Positions 16,244 through 25,612 of a stretch of 64,000 nucleotides of DNA are shown in pieces (the stretch's first letter is position 1; each line of letters begins with the position of its first letter). The DNA comes from Halorubrum sp. Atlit-26R. GTDB lineage: Archaea; Halobacteriota; Halobacteria; Halobacteriales; Haloferacaceae. The position numbers and the translations under genes are program-made. Location of the stretch: NCBI RefSeq assembly GCF_003666015.1, contig NZ_QPLT01000001.1:310001-374000 (forward strand). The letters run 5' to 3'. The notes beneath the pieces are model-generated. The model had not been told where the DNA came from. It did no database searches and worked only from the letters and a program-made list of their open reading frames with translations.

Positions 16244-18715
16244 ATGGCGCTCAGTGATCGGATCGAGGCGGGCATCCGGCGTCTTAATGACGCCATCGTC
16301 GACCGGCCACGGCAAGTAATCGCCGTGTTCCTGGTGCTTACTGTCGTGTTCGCCGGCGGGATGGGACTCGTTAGTACCGACACCGGGGCAACTGATGCGT
16401 TCACTGAGGGACTTGATGAACAGGAAGCACTCGACGCGGTAAATCAGGAGTTCGACGACCCGTTCGAACCGGATAGTGAGTCCACGCAGCTCATCCATAC
16501 CGGTGGGAATGTCCTCACGAAAGAGGCACTCACACGAGAGCTGCGGCTACTCGAGGATCTCTCACAACGGGATGACCTCCGGGTCGGATCGGTGAACGGT
16601 CCTGCGACGGTTGTTGCAACCTCACTCGACCCATCAGCAACGACAGTTGCGGAACAGCGGCGTGCGGTCGAATCAGCAAGTCCCACCGCGGTCCGTCGGA
16701 CAGTCCGGCAGTTATCTCAAAACCCGCAATTCAGTCGGTCGGTGTCGACTGATTTCAACCCGACAGCGGTCAGCGCGTCGGCGTCGATCACAGTTGTCTC
16801 ACACGAAGTTCCCGCCGGCTTCTCGAATCTCCAAGAACTCCAGACCACCATCCAGTCGATTACCAACGACTATCCGGGTGATATTCGGGCCTTTGGAACC
16901 GGTGTGACGAACGCCGAAACGGGGAACGTCATTGGTGACTCGCTGACGATCGTCATGCCGGTCGTGGTACTTCTACTGCTGATCTTCCTAGTCGTCGCCT
17001 ATCGCGATCCGATTGACCTCTCGTTAGGGTTACTATCGCTGCTCATGACTGTCATCTGGACATTTGGTTTCCTCGGATTCTCTGGGATCCCATTTAGTCA
17101 GCAGATGATCTCTGTCCCAGTGTTGTTGCTCGCGGTTGGGGTCGACTTCGGGATCCACATTATCAACCGCTATCGTGAGGAAGCCGTCAAAGGCTACCAA
17201 CCCCTCGAGGCGATGCGAGAAGCGAATAATCAGCTGATGATCGCCTTTATTATCGTTACTGTAACGACGGTGTTTGGATTCGGCGCCAATGTCGTCTCTG
17301 ACCTTGGACCGATCCGCGACCTAGGTATTGCCTCAGCAATCGGGATTATCTTCACATTCCTGATTTTTGGGCTATTCCTGCCCGCAGCGAAGCTTGAGGT
17401 TGACAAACTCCGCGAAGCGTATGGTGTTCCGGAATTCAACTCGGCACCGATCTCGTCAAGCGACTCAACACTAGGCCGGTTACTGACCTTCCCAACACAG
17501 GTCAGCCAGTACGCGCCGATCGCGTTTGTCGTTGTCCTGCTGATAACGGGAGGAATGGCAACCGCGTACGGAAGTGGTGTTGACACTTCTTTCGAGACGG
17601 AAGACTTCCTCCCGCCGGAGGAGTTACCTGAGTACGTTACCGGCCTTCCAGAGCCGTTTGCGCCTAGTGAATACACGGTCACCGAAACCATCTCGCTGTT
17701 ACAAGACCGCTTCTCTACGAGTCAAGACCAGTCAGTAACGATATATGTCGAAGGAAACTTCGAAGAGGAACACGCTTTAGAGGCGCTTGCGGCCCCGAAC
17801 GACAACCCACCTGAAGCCCTTGCTGTTGGTGCTGGTGGTAGTGCTCGCCCGACGAGCATCGTTACTGTGATCCAGTCACAGGCCGAACGCGACCCTGAAT
17901 TTGGTCGCCTCGTTGCCCGGAGTGACGTCGACGGGAATGGAGTTCCCGATCGGAATCTTGAGCGGATCTATGACGAGCTGTTCGCGTCACCAGTAGGCGA
18001 CCGCGCCGCGCAATACCTCACTCCTGATCGGCGGAACGCTCAGATTGATTACGCGATCGACGCGAGTGCGACCCAAGGTGAGGCCGCCGCTGATGCGCGA
18101 CAGTTTGCTGAGAACTTCCGACTCGAGGCGACAGCGACGGGACAGCTCGTGGTCTTCGATGCGGTCACGGACATCATTTTCAACTCAGCAATTCAGGGGC
18201 TTGTCCTCGCGATGGGGCTGACAGGGATCTTCCTGATCATCTCATACGGGGTCTTAGAAGGAAAGCCACTACTTGGGATTGTGAACCTGTTCCCAATTGT
18301 AATCGCTATCGCGTTCCTCCTCGGGACGATGCGAGCTCTTGGGCTGTCACTGAATGCCCTGACTGCGACAATCCTCTCCATCTCGATTGGACTCGGGATT
18401 GCCTACTCCGTCCACGCAACCCACCGGTTCATCGACGAATACAACGAAAACGGAGATGCGCTCAAATCGATGGTAATCACGTTCTCTGGAACGGGTGGAG
18501 CGCTGCTCGGAAGCATGCTCACCACGTCTCTCGGAACGGGTGCGCTTGCGCTCGCAATTACACCCGTCCTCGGAGACTTCGGATTGCTCATGGCGCTGAG
18601 CGTGATCTACTCATTTATATTCACGGTTGTCGCACTTCCACCGGCCGTCTTGTTGTGGGAGCGATACCAGGGCGTCTGGTCGGCGGTGGGGTTCTCGCCA
18701 GTTTCCTCTCGTTGA
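16244..18715 (+). CDS. RND/MMPL-family exporter
   Basis: An 823-residue transporter with two halves of six membrane helices, each after a large outward loop. In the first half the fourth helix block GVDFGIHIINRYREEAVKG carries the Asp that relays protons in RND pumps; in the second, IGLGIAYSVHATHRFIDEY is its match. The family (archaeal HAE3/MMPL) exports hydrophobic molecules such as lipids, hopanoids or drugs using the proton gradient. The gene follows the CARDB gene by 3 nt and shares its lower GC content, so the two and the TetR repressor look like one transferable module. Confidence 0.9.
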   Translation: MALSDRIEAGIRRLNDAIVDRPRQVIAVFLVLTVVFAGGMGLVSTDTGATDAFTEGLDEQEALDAVNQEFDDPFEPDSESTQLIHTGGNVLTKEALTRELRLLEDLSQRDDLRVGSVNGPATVVATSLDPSATTVAEQRRAVESASPTAVRRTVRQLSQNPQFSRSVSTDFNPTAVSASASITVVSHEVPAGFSNLQELQTTIQSITNDYPGDIRAFGTGVTNAETGNVIGDSLTIVMPVVVLLLLIFLVVAYRDPIDLSLGLLSLLMTVIWTFGFLGFSGIPFSQQMISVPVLLLAVGVDFGIHIINRYREEAVKGYQPLEAMREANNQLMIAFIIVTVTTVFGFGANVVSDLGPIRDLGIASAIGIIFTFLIFGLFLPAAKLEVDKLREAYGVPEFNSAPISSSDSTLGRLLTFPTQVSQYAPIAFVVVLLITGGMATAYGSGVDTSFETEDFLPPEELPEYVTGLPEPFAPSEYTVTETISLLQDRFSTSQDQSVTIYVEGNFEEEHALEALAAPNDNPPEALAVGAGGSARPTSIVTVIQSQAERDPEFGRLVARSDVDGNGVPDRNLERIYDELFASPVGDRAAQYLTPDRRNAQIDYAIDASATQGEAAADARQFAENFRLEATATGQLVVFDAVTDIIFNSAIQGLVLAMGLTGIFLIISYGVLEGKPLLGIVNLFPIVIAIAFLLGTMRALGLSLNALTATILSISIGLGIAYSVHATHRFIDEYNENGDALKSMVITFSGTGGALLGSMLTTSLGTGALALAITPVLGDFGLLMALSVIYSFIFTVVALPPAVLLWERYQGVWSAVGFSPVSSR

Positions 18716-18803
18716 GGCGAGACCCTGCGGCCCACTATTAAGAACAAATCCGCTTTTCACTCTGTATTACTCTATTTAACTTCTGCTAGGGGGGCGGCTG
18801 GCG

Positions 18804-19486
18804 ATGTTAAGTTAAGAACGAGGCGGCCGACGTTTCGAGTGCTCTATGCCCAAAAGCGACCGCCTCACTGGCTGTACTGATTGGATCGACTTGGAGTTTG
18901 TGGAGCGAGAGCGGACACCCCACGAGATCATTGAAACCGGTATTCAACTCCACCTTGCTGGCCTATCACTTTCGAATACCAAACAGTATCTTGAGAAGTT
19001 GGGTGTCGAGCGAAGCCGAACAGCGATCCACAACTGGATCCAAAAGGCCGATTTACAGCCAGCTGACGGGGCAAGCCCGAATCGCGTTGCGGTCGACGAG
19101 ACTGCGATTCAGATCGACTCAGACCGATTCTGGCTGTACGCTGCCGTCGATCCTCGTACAAATGAATTCCTCCACGTTGACGTATTTCCCGTCCAAAACC
19201 AACAATTTACGCTGGTGTTTCTTCGAGATCTCCGGGAGAAACACCACGTTGACGATGCGCTGTTTCTCGTCGATGCTGGTGGACATCTCACAGCTGGGCT
19301 CTCACGAACCTCACTCCGATTTTAAATCACTCGTCATGGAAATCGGAATGCTGTCGAACATGTGTTTAGAGAAGTAAAACGCAGAAACTCTTCTTTTTCA
19401 AATACTTTAGGAACGCGGAGCCGACGGCGGTAGAATCATGGCTCCGGGCCTTCGCCGTCTGCTGGAATCGATGCTTAAGTTAACAC
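18804..19486. mobile_element. Decayed IS6-family insertion sequence
   Basis: Ends carry imperfect inverted repeats: TGTTAAGTTAAG at 18805 and its partner GCTTAAGTTAACA at 19473-19485. Inside lies one transposase gene broken by frameshifts. The 8 bp on either side (GCTGGCGA and CGACCCGC) differ, so no target duplication is visible. The element marks the right border of the less GC-rich segment. Confidence 0.75.
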
Positions 19487-19487
19487 G
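18846..19487 (+). pseudogene. IS6-family DDE transposase, frameshifted
   Basis: The first 150 residues read in one frame: zinc-like N terminus, ERTPHEIIETGIQLHLAGLSL, the helix-turn-helix VERSRTAIHNWIQKAD, then VAVDETAIQIDSDRFWLYAAVDP with the first catalytic Asp and FLVDAGGH with the second region (normally DDA-H). A frame change near 19300 follows; RHGNRNAVEHVFREVKRRN (third catalytic Glu) reads in another frame, and a further shift gives the ending AEPTAVESWLRAFAVCWNR. At least two lesions make it inactive unless recoded. Intact relatives are encoded by haloarchaeal IS6 elements. Confidence 0.8.
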
Positions 19488-19511
19488 ACCCGCCGGCTGC
19501 GCTAAAAGCTC

Positions 19512-19967
19512 CTATTCCTCGTCCCGCTCGACGACGACTGTCCGCCCGGTCAGCGTCTCGGGCGCGAAGCGGTAGAGCTCGATGTCCAGCTCCGGCTTGT
19601 CGTCGGCCCAGATCTCGAAGAGGGGGCGCTGCGTCTCGCCGTACTGCGCGATCGTCTCGGGGGTGAGCTCGTCGAGGTCGACCCGTTCGAGCGGGCCGAC
19701 GCCGACGACGCTCGCGTACTCGTCGCCGTCCTCTTCGTAGACGACCACGCGGGCCTCCGGCGTCGACGCGAGGAACTCGCGCTTCTCGCTGTCGGGCGTC
19801 GACACCAGCCGGAGGTACAACGCGCGGTCGTCCGGGTCGTACCCGTAGGAGATCGGGATCGCGTACGGCGCGTCGCCGCGCGCGAGCGCGAGGACTCCCG
19901 TCTCGTGGCGGGACAGGTGCGCGTCCACCTCGGCCGGCGACATCTCGACCTCGCTGTTCGTCGGCAT
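19512..19967 (-). CDS. Pyridoxamine 5'-phosphate oxidase-fold protein
   Basis: A 151-residue split-barrel protein. The N-terminal helix VDAHLSRHETGVLALARGD and the strand YAIPISYGYDPDDRALYLR are typical of the FMN-binding PNPOx-like family (Pfam Pyridox_ox_2 type). Members reduce or oxidise small substrates with FMN or F420, or act as heme-degrading or nitroimidazole-handling proteins; the substrate is unknown. The length matches single-domain members. It is followed on the same strand by a small zinc-ribbon gene. Confidence 0.85.
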   Translation of the reverse strand: MPTNSEVEMSPAEVDAHLSRHETGVLALARGDAPYAIPISYGYDPDDRALYLRLVSTPDSEKREFLASTPEARVVVYEEDGDEYASVVGVGPLERVDLDELTPETIAQYGETQRPLFEIWADDKPELDIELYRFAPETLTGRTVVVERDEE

Positions 19968-20113
19968 ACCCCGAATTTCTTCGCACGGCGGCTTAAAGGG
20001 CACGAGACGGTGCGGTCGGGGAGCAAGGGGATGATCGGCGACGCGGCGCGGGGACCGCGGGGCGGTGTCGACGATGCGGCGCGGGGACCGCGAGGCGGTC
20101 GCGACGCGGTCGC

Positions 20114-20272
20114 TCAGCTGATCGTCGGCGCCTCGCCGATGTCCTCCTCGGTGACCGGCGCGCCGCAGACGACGCAGCCCGTCTCGAGCAGCGTCGCCCG
20201 CATCGCGTCGTCCACCTCGATCGAGCGCCGACACTCCGGGCAGACGAAGGTGTGGGTGGATCGCCCCGTCAT
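20114..20272 (-). CDS. Small zinc-ribbon protein
   Basis: A 52-residue protein with two Cys pairs, CPEC near residue 11 and CVVC near residue 33, that would bind one zinc ion. Such tiny zinc-ribbon proteins are numerous in haloarchaea and several are known to affect growth or motility, though this one cannot be assigned. The start MTGRSTHTFVC leaves the first Cys pair near the N terminus as usual. Confidence 0.75.
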   Translation of the reverse strand: MTGRSTHTFVCPECRRSIEVDDAMRATLLETGCVVCGAPVTEEDIGEAPTIS

Positions 20273-20346
20273 ACCTGTGGGTACGCTCCCCACGCTCATC
20301 AAACGGGCCGCGGATTCTCGCGAGTTCGAAATGTGATGAACGATCC

Positions 20347-20979
20347 TCAATCAAGCAGCGCCCCGAACAGCTTCCGCTGGGCGGCCGCGACGTGCTCCGT
20401 GAACGTCGAGCGCCCGATCCCCAGCGACTCGGCGACCTCGCCGGCGTTGGCCCCCTTCGGGTGGTCGAAGTAGCCCGCCTCGTAGGCGGCCGCCAGCACC
20501 TCGCGCTGCCGCTCCGTCAGCTCGCTCCGGTCGACGGTCACGAGGTCCGACTCCGTCGGCGTCGTCGTCGACTGGAGCAGTCGCTTCACTTCCATGTCCG
20601 GACAGGCGTCGCGGAACGCCTCTAAGACCGACCGCAGCGTCGGCAGGTCGCTCGCGTGGAAGGTGATCCGGAGCCGGCCGTCGCGGACCGTCGCCTCCGA
20701 GACTGGCGTCTCGTGGCGGTCGAGGACGGCGAACGGCGAGTCGGGGTCGACGGCCGCGTCGAACCGGTATGCCGCCCGGCCGCCGTAGTCGAAGACGACC
20801 TCGACTCCCTCGGGGACCGAGAGGTCGGCGTCCGCGATGAACTCCACGACCACGCGCTCGCGGTCGTCCGCGGGCGCGCAGCGCGCGACCTCGGTGACCG
20901 GCGTCGCCCCGTCGACGACCCCGTCGAACGGCGACGGCGCGGTCGGCAGCGAGACCTCCGCCCGGATTCCCGATTCCAT
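20347..20979 (-). CDS. HTH_10 (bacterio-opsin activator-type) regulator
   Basis: A 210-residue transcription regulator. The N-terminal half is a Bat-like sensor domain without cofactor motifs. The C-terminal 55 residues are the HTH_10 domain: LTERQREVLAAAYEAGYFDHP, then the recognition helix IGRSTFTEHVAAAQRKLF. The family activates target genes in response to oxygen, light or metabolites. It diverges from a second small regulator at 21094 across 114 bp, so the two may be cross-regulated. Confidence 0.88.
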   Translation of the reverse strand: MESGIRAEVSLPTAPSPFDGVVDGATPVTEVARCAPADDRERVVVEFIADADLSVPEGVEVVFDYGGRAAYRFDAAVDPDSPFAVLDRHETPVSEATVRDGRLRITFHASDLPTLRSVLEAFRDACPDMEVKRLLQSTTTPTESDLVTVDRSELTERQREVLAAAYEAGYFDHPKGANAGEVAESLGIGRSTFTEHVAAAQRKLFGALLD

Positions 20980-21093
20980 CTCGTTCGTCCGTACCCGCCC
21001 CGGGCAAAAACGTTGGCGGGCGCGCCGCTCGGTATAAAACACCCCGCATATGATGGGCCACCGTTCGGGGGCGTGGAGCCCCTCTCTACAGAT

Positions 21094-21477
21094 ATGAAAC
21101 GCCCCCCGCGCACGACCGACGCGACGACGACCGAGGGAGACGCGGCGCTCGACGCGACGTTCGAGGCGCTCGCCGACGCCGACTGTCGGGCGATCCTTTC
21201 CGCGGCGGCGACGCCGAAGACGACGAGCGAGCTCGCCGACGACTGCGACATCGCGCTCTCGACCGCCTACCGGAAGGTCGAGCTGCTGAGCGAGACGCCG
21301 CTGCTCGCCGAGGGGGTCCGGTTCGATCCGGACGGCGACCACGCCGCCGAGTACGTCCGCGACGCCGGAGACGCCGCGATCGAGCTCGGCGACGACGGCG
21401 TGACGCTCACGGTCGACGACGGCGGGGCCGACCCCCTCGCCGCCGCGCTCGATGCCCCCGGCGTCTCGGCCGACTGA
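21094..21477 (+). CDS. Small winged-helix transcription regulator
   Basis: A 127-residue ArsR-like protein. The winged-helix part reads FEALADADCRAILSAAATPKTTSELADDCDIALSTAYRKVELL, and the following wing is VRFDPDGDHAAEYV. The C-terminal tail is acidic. Related haloarchaeal proteins regulate an adjacent gene, here possibly the divergent HTH_10 gene. The start is the first ATG before the conserved domain. Confidence 0.8.
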   Translation: MKRPPRTTDATTTEGDAALDATFEALADADCRAILSAAATPKTTSELADDCDIALSTAYRKVELLSETPLLAEGVRFDPDGDHAAEYVRDAGDAAIELGDDGVTLTVDDGGADPLAAALDAPGVSAD

Positions 21478-21605
21478 CCGCCGTTCCCGGCGGCGGGTCG
21501 CCACGTCGCCGCCGCGCCCCGCTGCCGCGCCGCGCCGTGCGGCTGCGTTTCGAATCTGATAATCGAACGGCCAACGTTTTATTTCAGTTCAAGGTGGTCC
21601 CCGAT

Positions 21606-23390
21606 ATGTCTCGCTCGCCGGAGCCAGAGACCCTCATCGATCTCGCGCAGGACAAAATCGCGGTGATCGACGAGGCGGGCCGGTTCCGGTACCTCAACGC
21701 GGCCACCCGTGACCTGCTCGGGTTCGACCCGGACGAGCTCGTCGGGACGGACGCGTTCGACCTGGTTCACCCCGACGACGTCGACCGCGTCCGAGCGGCG
21801 TTCGAGGACCTCGTCGTCGACGGCGCGCGGCCGGACGCCCCCTTAGAGTACCGCTACCGGACCGCCGACGGCGACTGGGTGTGGTTCCGCAGCCGCGTGT
21901 TTCCGCCGGTGGAGACCGGTCTCGACGGCTACGCGCTGAGCTCCCGCGACGTCACCCTCGAGGTCGAGTCCCGGCGGCGCTTAGAGACCATCGCCTCGAC
22001 GTCGCCGGACGTGTTGTGGATGTTCAGCGCCGACTGGAGCGAACTCCTGTTCGTCAACGGGGCGGCGGAGTCGGTGTTCGGAATCGACCCCGAGACCCTC
22101 GAGGGCCGGCCGCGAGCGTTCTTGGAGGCCGTCCACCCCGACGACCGGGCGGACGTCGAGTGCGCGATGGAGCGGCTCTCCGCCGGCGATCCGACGAACC
22201 TCGACTACCGGATCGGCTCCCCGGACGGCCCGACCACCTGGGTCAGGGTGCCCGCGCGCCCCGTGCGGGAGGACGGCGAGGTCGTCGCGGTCACCGGGTT
22301 CGCCCGCGACGTCACCGACGAGTACCGCCGCGAGCGCCAGCTCACGGTGATGGACAACCTGCTCCGGCACACCATCCGCAACGACATGAACATCGTCGAC
22401 GGCACCGCGGAGCGGATCGCCGACCGCGTCAAAGACGCCGTCAGCGCGGCCACGACGGCGACCGAGGGGGGCGACGCGGTGCCCGCGGACGTCGACTTGG
22501 CCGAGCTCGCCGCGGACCTGATCGACCACGCGGAGACGGTCCGCCGTGTCGCCGACGACCTGCTGACCACGGCCGAGAAGCAGCGCGGCGTGATCGACCT
22601 GCTCCGGGAGCACGAGTCACCCCAGCCGCTCCGGGTCGCGCCGCTCGTCGAGCGCGCGGTAGCGGACGCCGTCGACGACGCGGGCGAGGCGCCCGTCGAC
22701 GTCTCCGTCGCCTGTCCCGACGACGTGCGCGCGTTCACGCACCCCGAGCTCGACTACGCGATCGCCGAGCTGATCGAGAACGCGATCGAGCACGCGGAGG
22801 CGGCGCCGACGGTCGAGATCGAGGTCACCGCGCCCGCAGACCGCGTCGAGATCGCGGTCCGCGACAACGCGCCGCCGATCCCGCCCGCCGAGCGCGACCC
22901 CATCACCGACCGGTGGAAGATGGACGACCTCAGACACACCGGCGGGATGGGGCTGTGGCTCGTCTACTGGATCGCGGACCGCTCCGGCGGCGACCTCGCG
23001 TTCGACGCCGGCGCCGACGGCAACGAGGTGACGATCAGCGTCCCCGACGCCGACCCCTCCTCCCCGGCGGACGACCGCGGCCCGCCGCCGGTCTCCGAAG
23101 TCCGGCCGGCCGCGGCCGAACCGGACGGCGGGGAGACGGCGCCGGCCGCCGGCTCCGAGGCGGTCGCCTCCGAGTCAACCGATATCGGGTCCGTCGCGGC
23201 CGAGCCCGCCGATACCGAGTCCGTCGCGGCCGAGCCCGCCGATACCGAGTCCGTCGCGGCCGAGCCCGCCGATACCGAGTCCGTCGCGGCCGAGCCCGCC
23301 GGCCCCGACCCCGACGACCCCGACCCCGCCGGCCCCGACCCCGACGACCCCGACCCCGACGACCCCGACGCCGCCCCCGGTCCGCCGTGA
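21606..23390 (+). CDS. PAS-domain sensor histidine kinase
   Basis: A 594-residue soluble kinase. It has PAS domain 1 (about 10-125, with PDELVGTDAFDLVHPDDV), PAS domain 2 (about 130-245), a phospho-acceptor helix with RHTIRNDMNIVDG, and a HATPase domain with the N box ELIENAIEHAE, an altered G1 box VRDNAPPIP, and GMGLWLVYWI. No membrane helix is seen, so it senses a cytoplasmic signal such as redox or light. The C-terminal 100 residues are repeats of Glu-Ser-Val-Ala-Ala-Glu-Pro and Pro-Asp units. No response regulator gene is adjacent. Confidence 0.9.
   Translation: MSRSPEPETLIDLAQDKIAVIDEAGRFRYLNAATRDLLGFDPDELVGTDAFDLVHPDDVDRVRAAFEDLVVDGARPDAPLEYRYRTADGDWVWFRSRVFPPVETGLDGYALSSRDVTLEVESRRRLETIASTSPDVLWMFSADWSELLFVNGAAESVFGIDPETLEGRPRAFLEAVHPDDRADVECAMERLSAGDPTNLDYRIGSPDGPTTWVRVPARPVREDGEVVAVTGFARDVTDEYRRERQLTVMDNLLRHTIRNDMNIVDGTAERIADRVKDAVSAATTATEGGDAVPADVDLAELAADLIDHAETVRRVADDLLTTAEKQRGVIDLLREHESPQPLRVAPLVERAVADAVDDAGEAPVDVSVACPDDVRAFTHPELDYAIAELIENAIEHAEAAPTVEIEVTAPADRVEIAVRDNAPPIPPAERDPITDRWKMDDLRHTGGMGLWLVYWIADRSGGDLAFDAGADGNEVTISVPDADPSSPADDRGPPPVSEVRPAAAEPDGGETAPAAGSEAVASESTDIGSVAAEPADTESVAAEPADTESVAAEPADTESVAAEPAGPDPDDPDPAGPDPDDPDPDDPDAAPGPP
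23191..23301 (+). repeat. 30-bp tandem repeats in the kinase tail
   Basis: Three perfect 30-bp units (starting at 23191, 23221 and 23251) and a partial fourth at 23281 encode a ten-residue acidic repeat (SVAAEPADTE). A second, Pro-Asp-rich run follows up to the stop. Identity of the units implies recent expansion. Confidence 0.95.
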
Positions 23391-23497
23391 GGATCGCCGG
23401 GCGGCCGAGCGAAACCCGATCGATCGTTCACCGTAGGACCCGATTTCGAAGAACCTCCCACCGATCTTAAGCCGTCGCTTCGCGTACTCCCGCGTTG

Positions 23498-25612
23498 ATG
23501 GGTACGCTCAACGATCTGTTCGACCCGGACCGGGTCGCCGTCGTCGGCGCCACCGCCCGCGAGGGCGCCGTCGGCCGCGCCGTCACGTCGAATCTCCTCG
23601 ACGACTTCGACGGCGACACGGTCCCCGTCAACCCGAACTACGACGAGGTGCTCGGTACGCCGTGCGTCGACGAGGTCGCCGACGCTGACGCCGACGTCGC
23701 CGTGATCGTCGTGCCCCCCTCGATCGTGTTGGACGCCATCGAGGCGTGCGGCGAGGCGGGGGTCCGCAACGTCGTCGTGATCACCGCCGGGTTCGGCGAG
23801 ACGGGAGAGGACGGAGCGGCGAGGGAGCGGCGCCTCGCGGAGCTAGCCGACGAGTACGACCTCAACCTCGTCGGCCCCAACAGCTTGGGGATCATGTCGA
23901 CCCCCTCGGGCATGAACGCGACGTTCGGGCCCGAGAACGCGCTCCCCGGCGGGCTCTCCTTCATGAGCCAGTCCGGGGCGTTCGTCACCGCGGTCCTCGA
24001 CTGGGCCAACGACAACGGGATCGGCTTCAAGGACGTGGTCTCGCTCGGCAACAAGGCCGTCCTCGACGAGACTGACTTCGTCGACCACTGGGGAGACGAC
24101 GAGGAGACCGACGTGATCATCGGCTACCTCGAGGGGATCGAGGACGGCCGCGAGTTCATCGAGACCGCCCGCGAGACGACCCAGGACACCCCGATCGTCG
24201 CCGTGAAGTCCGGGCGGACGAGCGCGGGCGCGCAGGCCGCCTCCTCGCACACCGGGACGCTCGCGGGCTCCGACAAGGCGTACGAGGCCGGCCTCGACCA
24301 GGCGGGCGTCATCCGCGCGGAGTCGGTCGACGAGCTGTTCGACTCGGCGGGCATCCTCGGGAGCCAGCCGCTGCCCGACACCGACAGCGTCGCGATCGTC
24401 ACCAACGCCGGCGGCCCCGGCGTGATGGCGACCGACGCGGTGGGCGACGCCGACCTCGACATGGCGTCGTTCACGGGCGAGACGAGCGACCGGCTCGCGG
24501 CGTCGATGCCCGAGGAGGCGAACATCCACAACCCGGTCGACGTGATCGGCGACGCCGACGTCGAGCGGTTCCGCGAGGCCCTCGAGATCACCGTCGAGGA
24601 CGACAACGTCGGCGCCGCCCTCGTGTTGGCCGCGCCGACGGCGACGATCGACTTCGGCGACCTCGCGGACGCGATCGAGGCGGTCAGCGAGGAGATGGAC
24701 GCGCCCGTCGCGGCCTGCCTGATGGGCGGCGACCGGACGCGGGAGCCGAAACAGCAGCTCCAGGCGCGGGGGATCCCCTGTTACTTCGACCCCGCGCGCG
24801 CCGTCGACAGCCTCGCGACGCTCGCGCGCTACCGCGACATCAAGGCGCGCGAGTACGCCCCGCCGATGGCGTTCGACGTCGACCGCGAGCGCGCCCGCGA
24901 GATCCTCGGAACGGTGCGCGACCGCGACGATAATCGGTTAGGCGTCGAGGCGATGGAGCTGCTCGACGCGTACGGCATCCCGACGCCGGACGGCGAGATC
25001 GTCGACTCGCCCGAGCGCGCCCGCGAGGTCGCCGAGGGCGTCGACGGCGACGTGGTGATGAAGATCGTCTCGCCGGACATCCTGCATAAGTCCGACATCG
25101 GCGGCGTCGCCGTCGGCGTCGCCGACGCGGACGTGGCCGACACCTACGAGGACCTCGTCACCCGCGCGCGCAACTACCAGCCGGACGCGACCGTCCTCGG
25201 CGTCCAAGTACAGGAGATGGTCGATCTCGACGACGGCGTCGAGACGATCGTCGGCATGAACCGCGACCCGCAGTTCGGCCCGCTGCTGATGTTCGGGCTC
25301 GGCGGGATCTTCGTGGAGGTGATGGAGGACACCACCTTCCGCGTCGCGCCCGTCTCCGAACCCGAGGCGCGCGAGATGACCGAGGAGATCCAGTCGGCGC
25401 CGCTGCTGCGGGGCGCCCGCGGCCGCGACCCCGTCGACGTCGACGCCGTGGTCGAGACGATCGGCCGGCTCTCGCAGTTGGTCACCGACTTCCCGGCGAT
25501 CCTCGAACTGGACATCAACCCACTCGTCGCACTGCCCGACGACGACGGCGGCACGAACGCCGCCGCCGTCGACGTGAGACTCACCGTCGATCCGGAGGAA
25601 CTAGACCAATGA
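23498..25612 (+). CDS. acd: Acetate-CoA ligase (ADP-forming)
   Basis: A 704-residue fusion of the alpha and beta subunits. The reaction is acetyl-CoA plus ADP and phosphate giving acetate, CoA and ATP, the energy-conserving acetate overflow route of haloarchaea. The N-terminal CoA-binding domain (VAVVGATAREGAVG), the ligase CoA domain with MSQSGAFVTAVLDWA, the phospho-transfer His in SSHTGTLAG, and a C-terminal ATP-grasp domain from about 480 (VVMKIVSPDILHKSD) are in order. ATG 23498 fits the family N terminus. The stop overlaps the next start by 4 nt. Confidence 0.93.
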   Translation: MGTLNDLFDPDRVAVVGATAREGAVGRAVTSNLLDDFDGDTVPVNPNYDEVLGTPCVDEVADADADVAVIVVPPSIVLDAIEACGEAGVRNVVVITAGFGETGEDGAARERRLAELADEYDLNLVGPNSLGIMSTPSGMNATFGPENALPGGLSFMSQSGAFVTAVLDWANDNGIGFKDVVSLGNKAVLDETDFVDHWGDDEETDVIIGYLEGIEDGREFIETARETTQDTPIVAVKSGRTSAGAQAASSHTGTLAGSDKAYEAGLDQAGVIRAESVDELFDSAGILGSQPLPDTDSVAIVTNAGGPGVMATDAVGDADLDMASFTGETSDRLAASMPEEANIHNPVDVIGDADVERFREALEITVEDDNVGAALVLAAPTATIDFGDLADAIEAVSEEMDAPVAACLMGGDRTREPKQQLQARGIPCYFDPARAVDSLATLARYRDIKAREYAPPMAFDVDRERAREILGTVRDRDDNRLGVEAMELLDAYGIPTPDGEIVDSPERAREVAEGVDGDVVMKIVSPDILHKSDIGGVAVGVADADVADTYEDLVTRARNYQPDATVLGVQVQEMVDLDDGVETIVGMNRDPQFGPLLMFGLGGIFVEVMEDTTFRVAPVSEPEAREMTEEIQSAPLLRGARGRDPVDVDAVVETIGRLSQLVTDFPAILELDINPLVALPDDDGGTNAAAVDVRLTVDPEELDQ

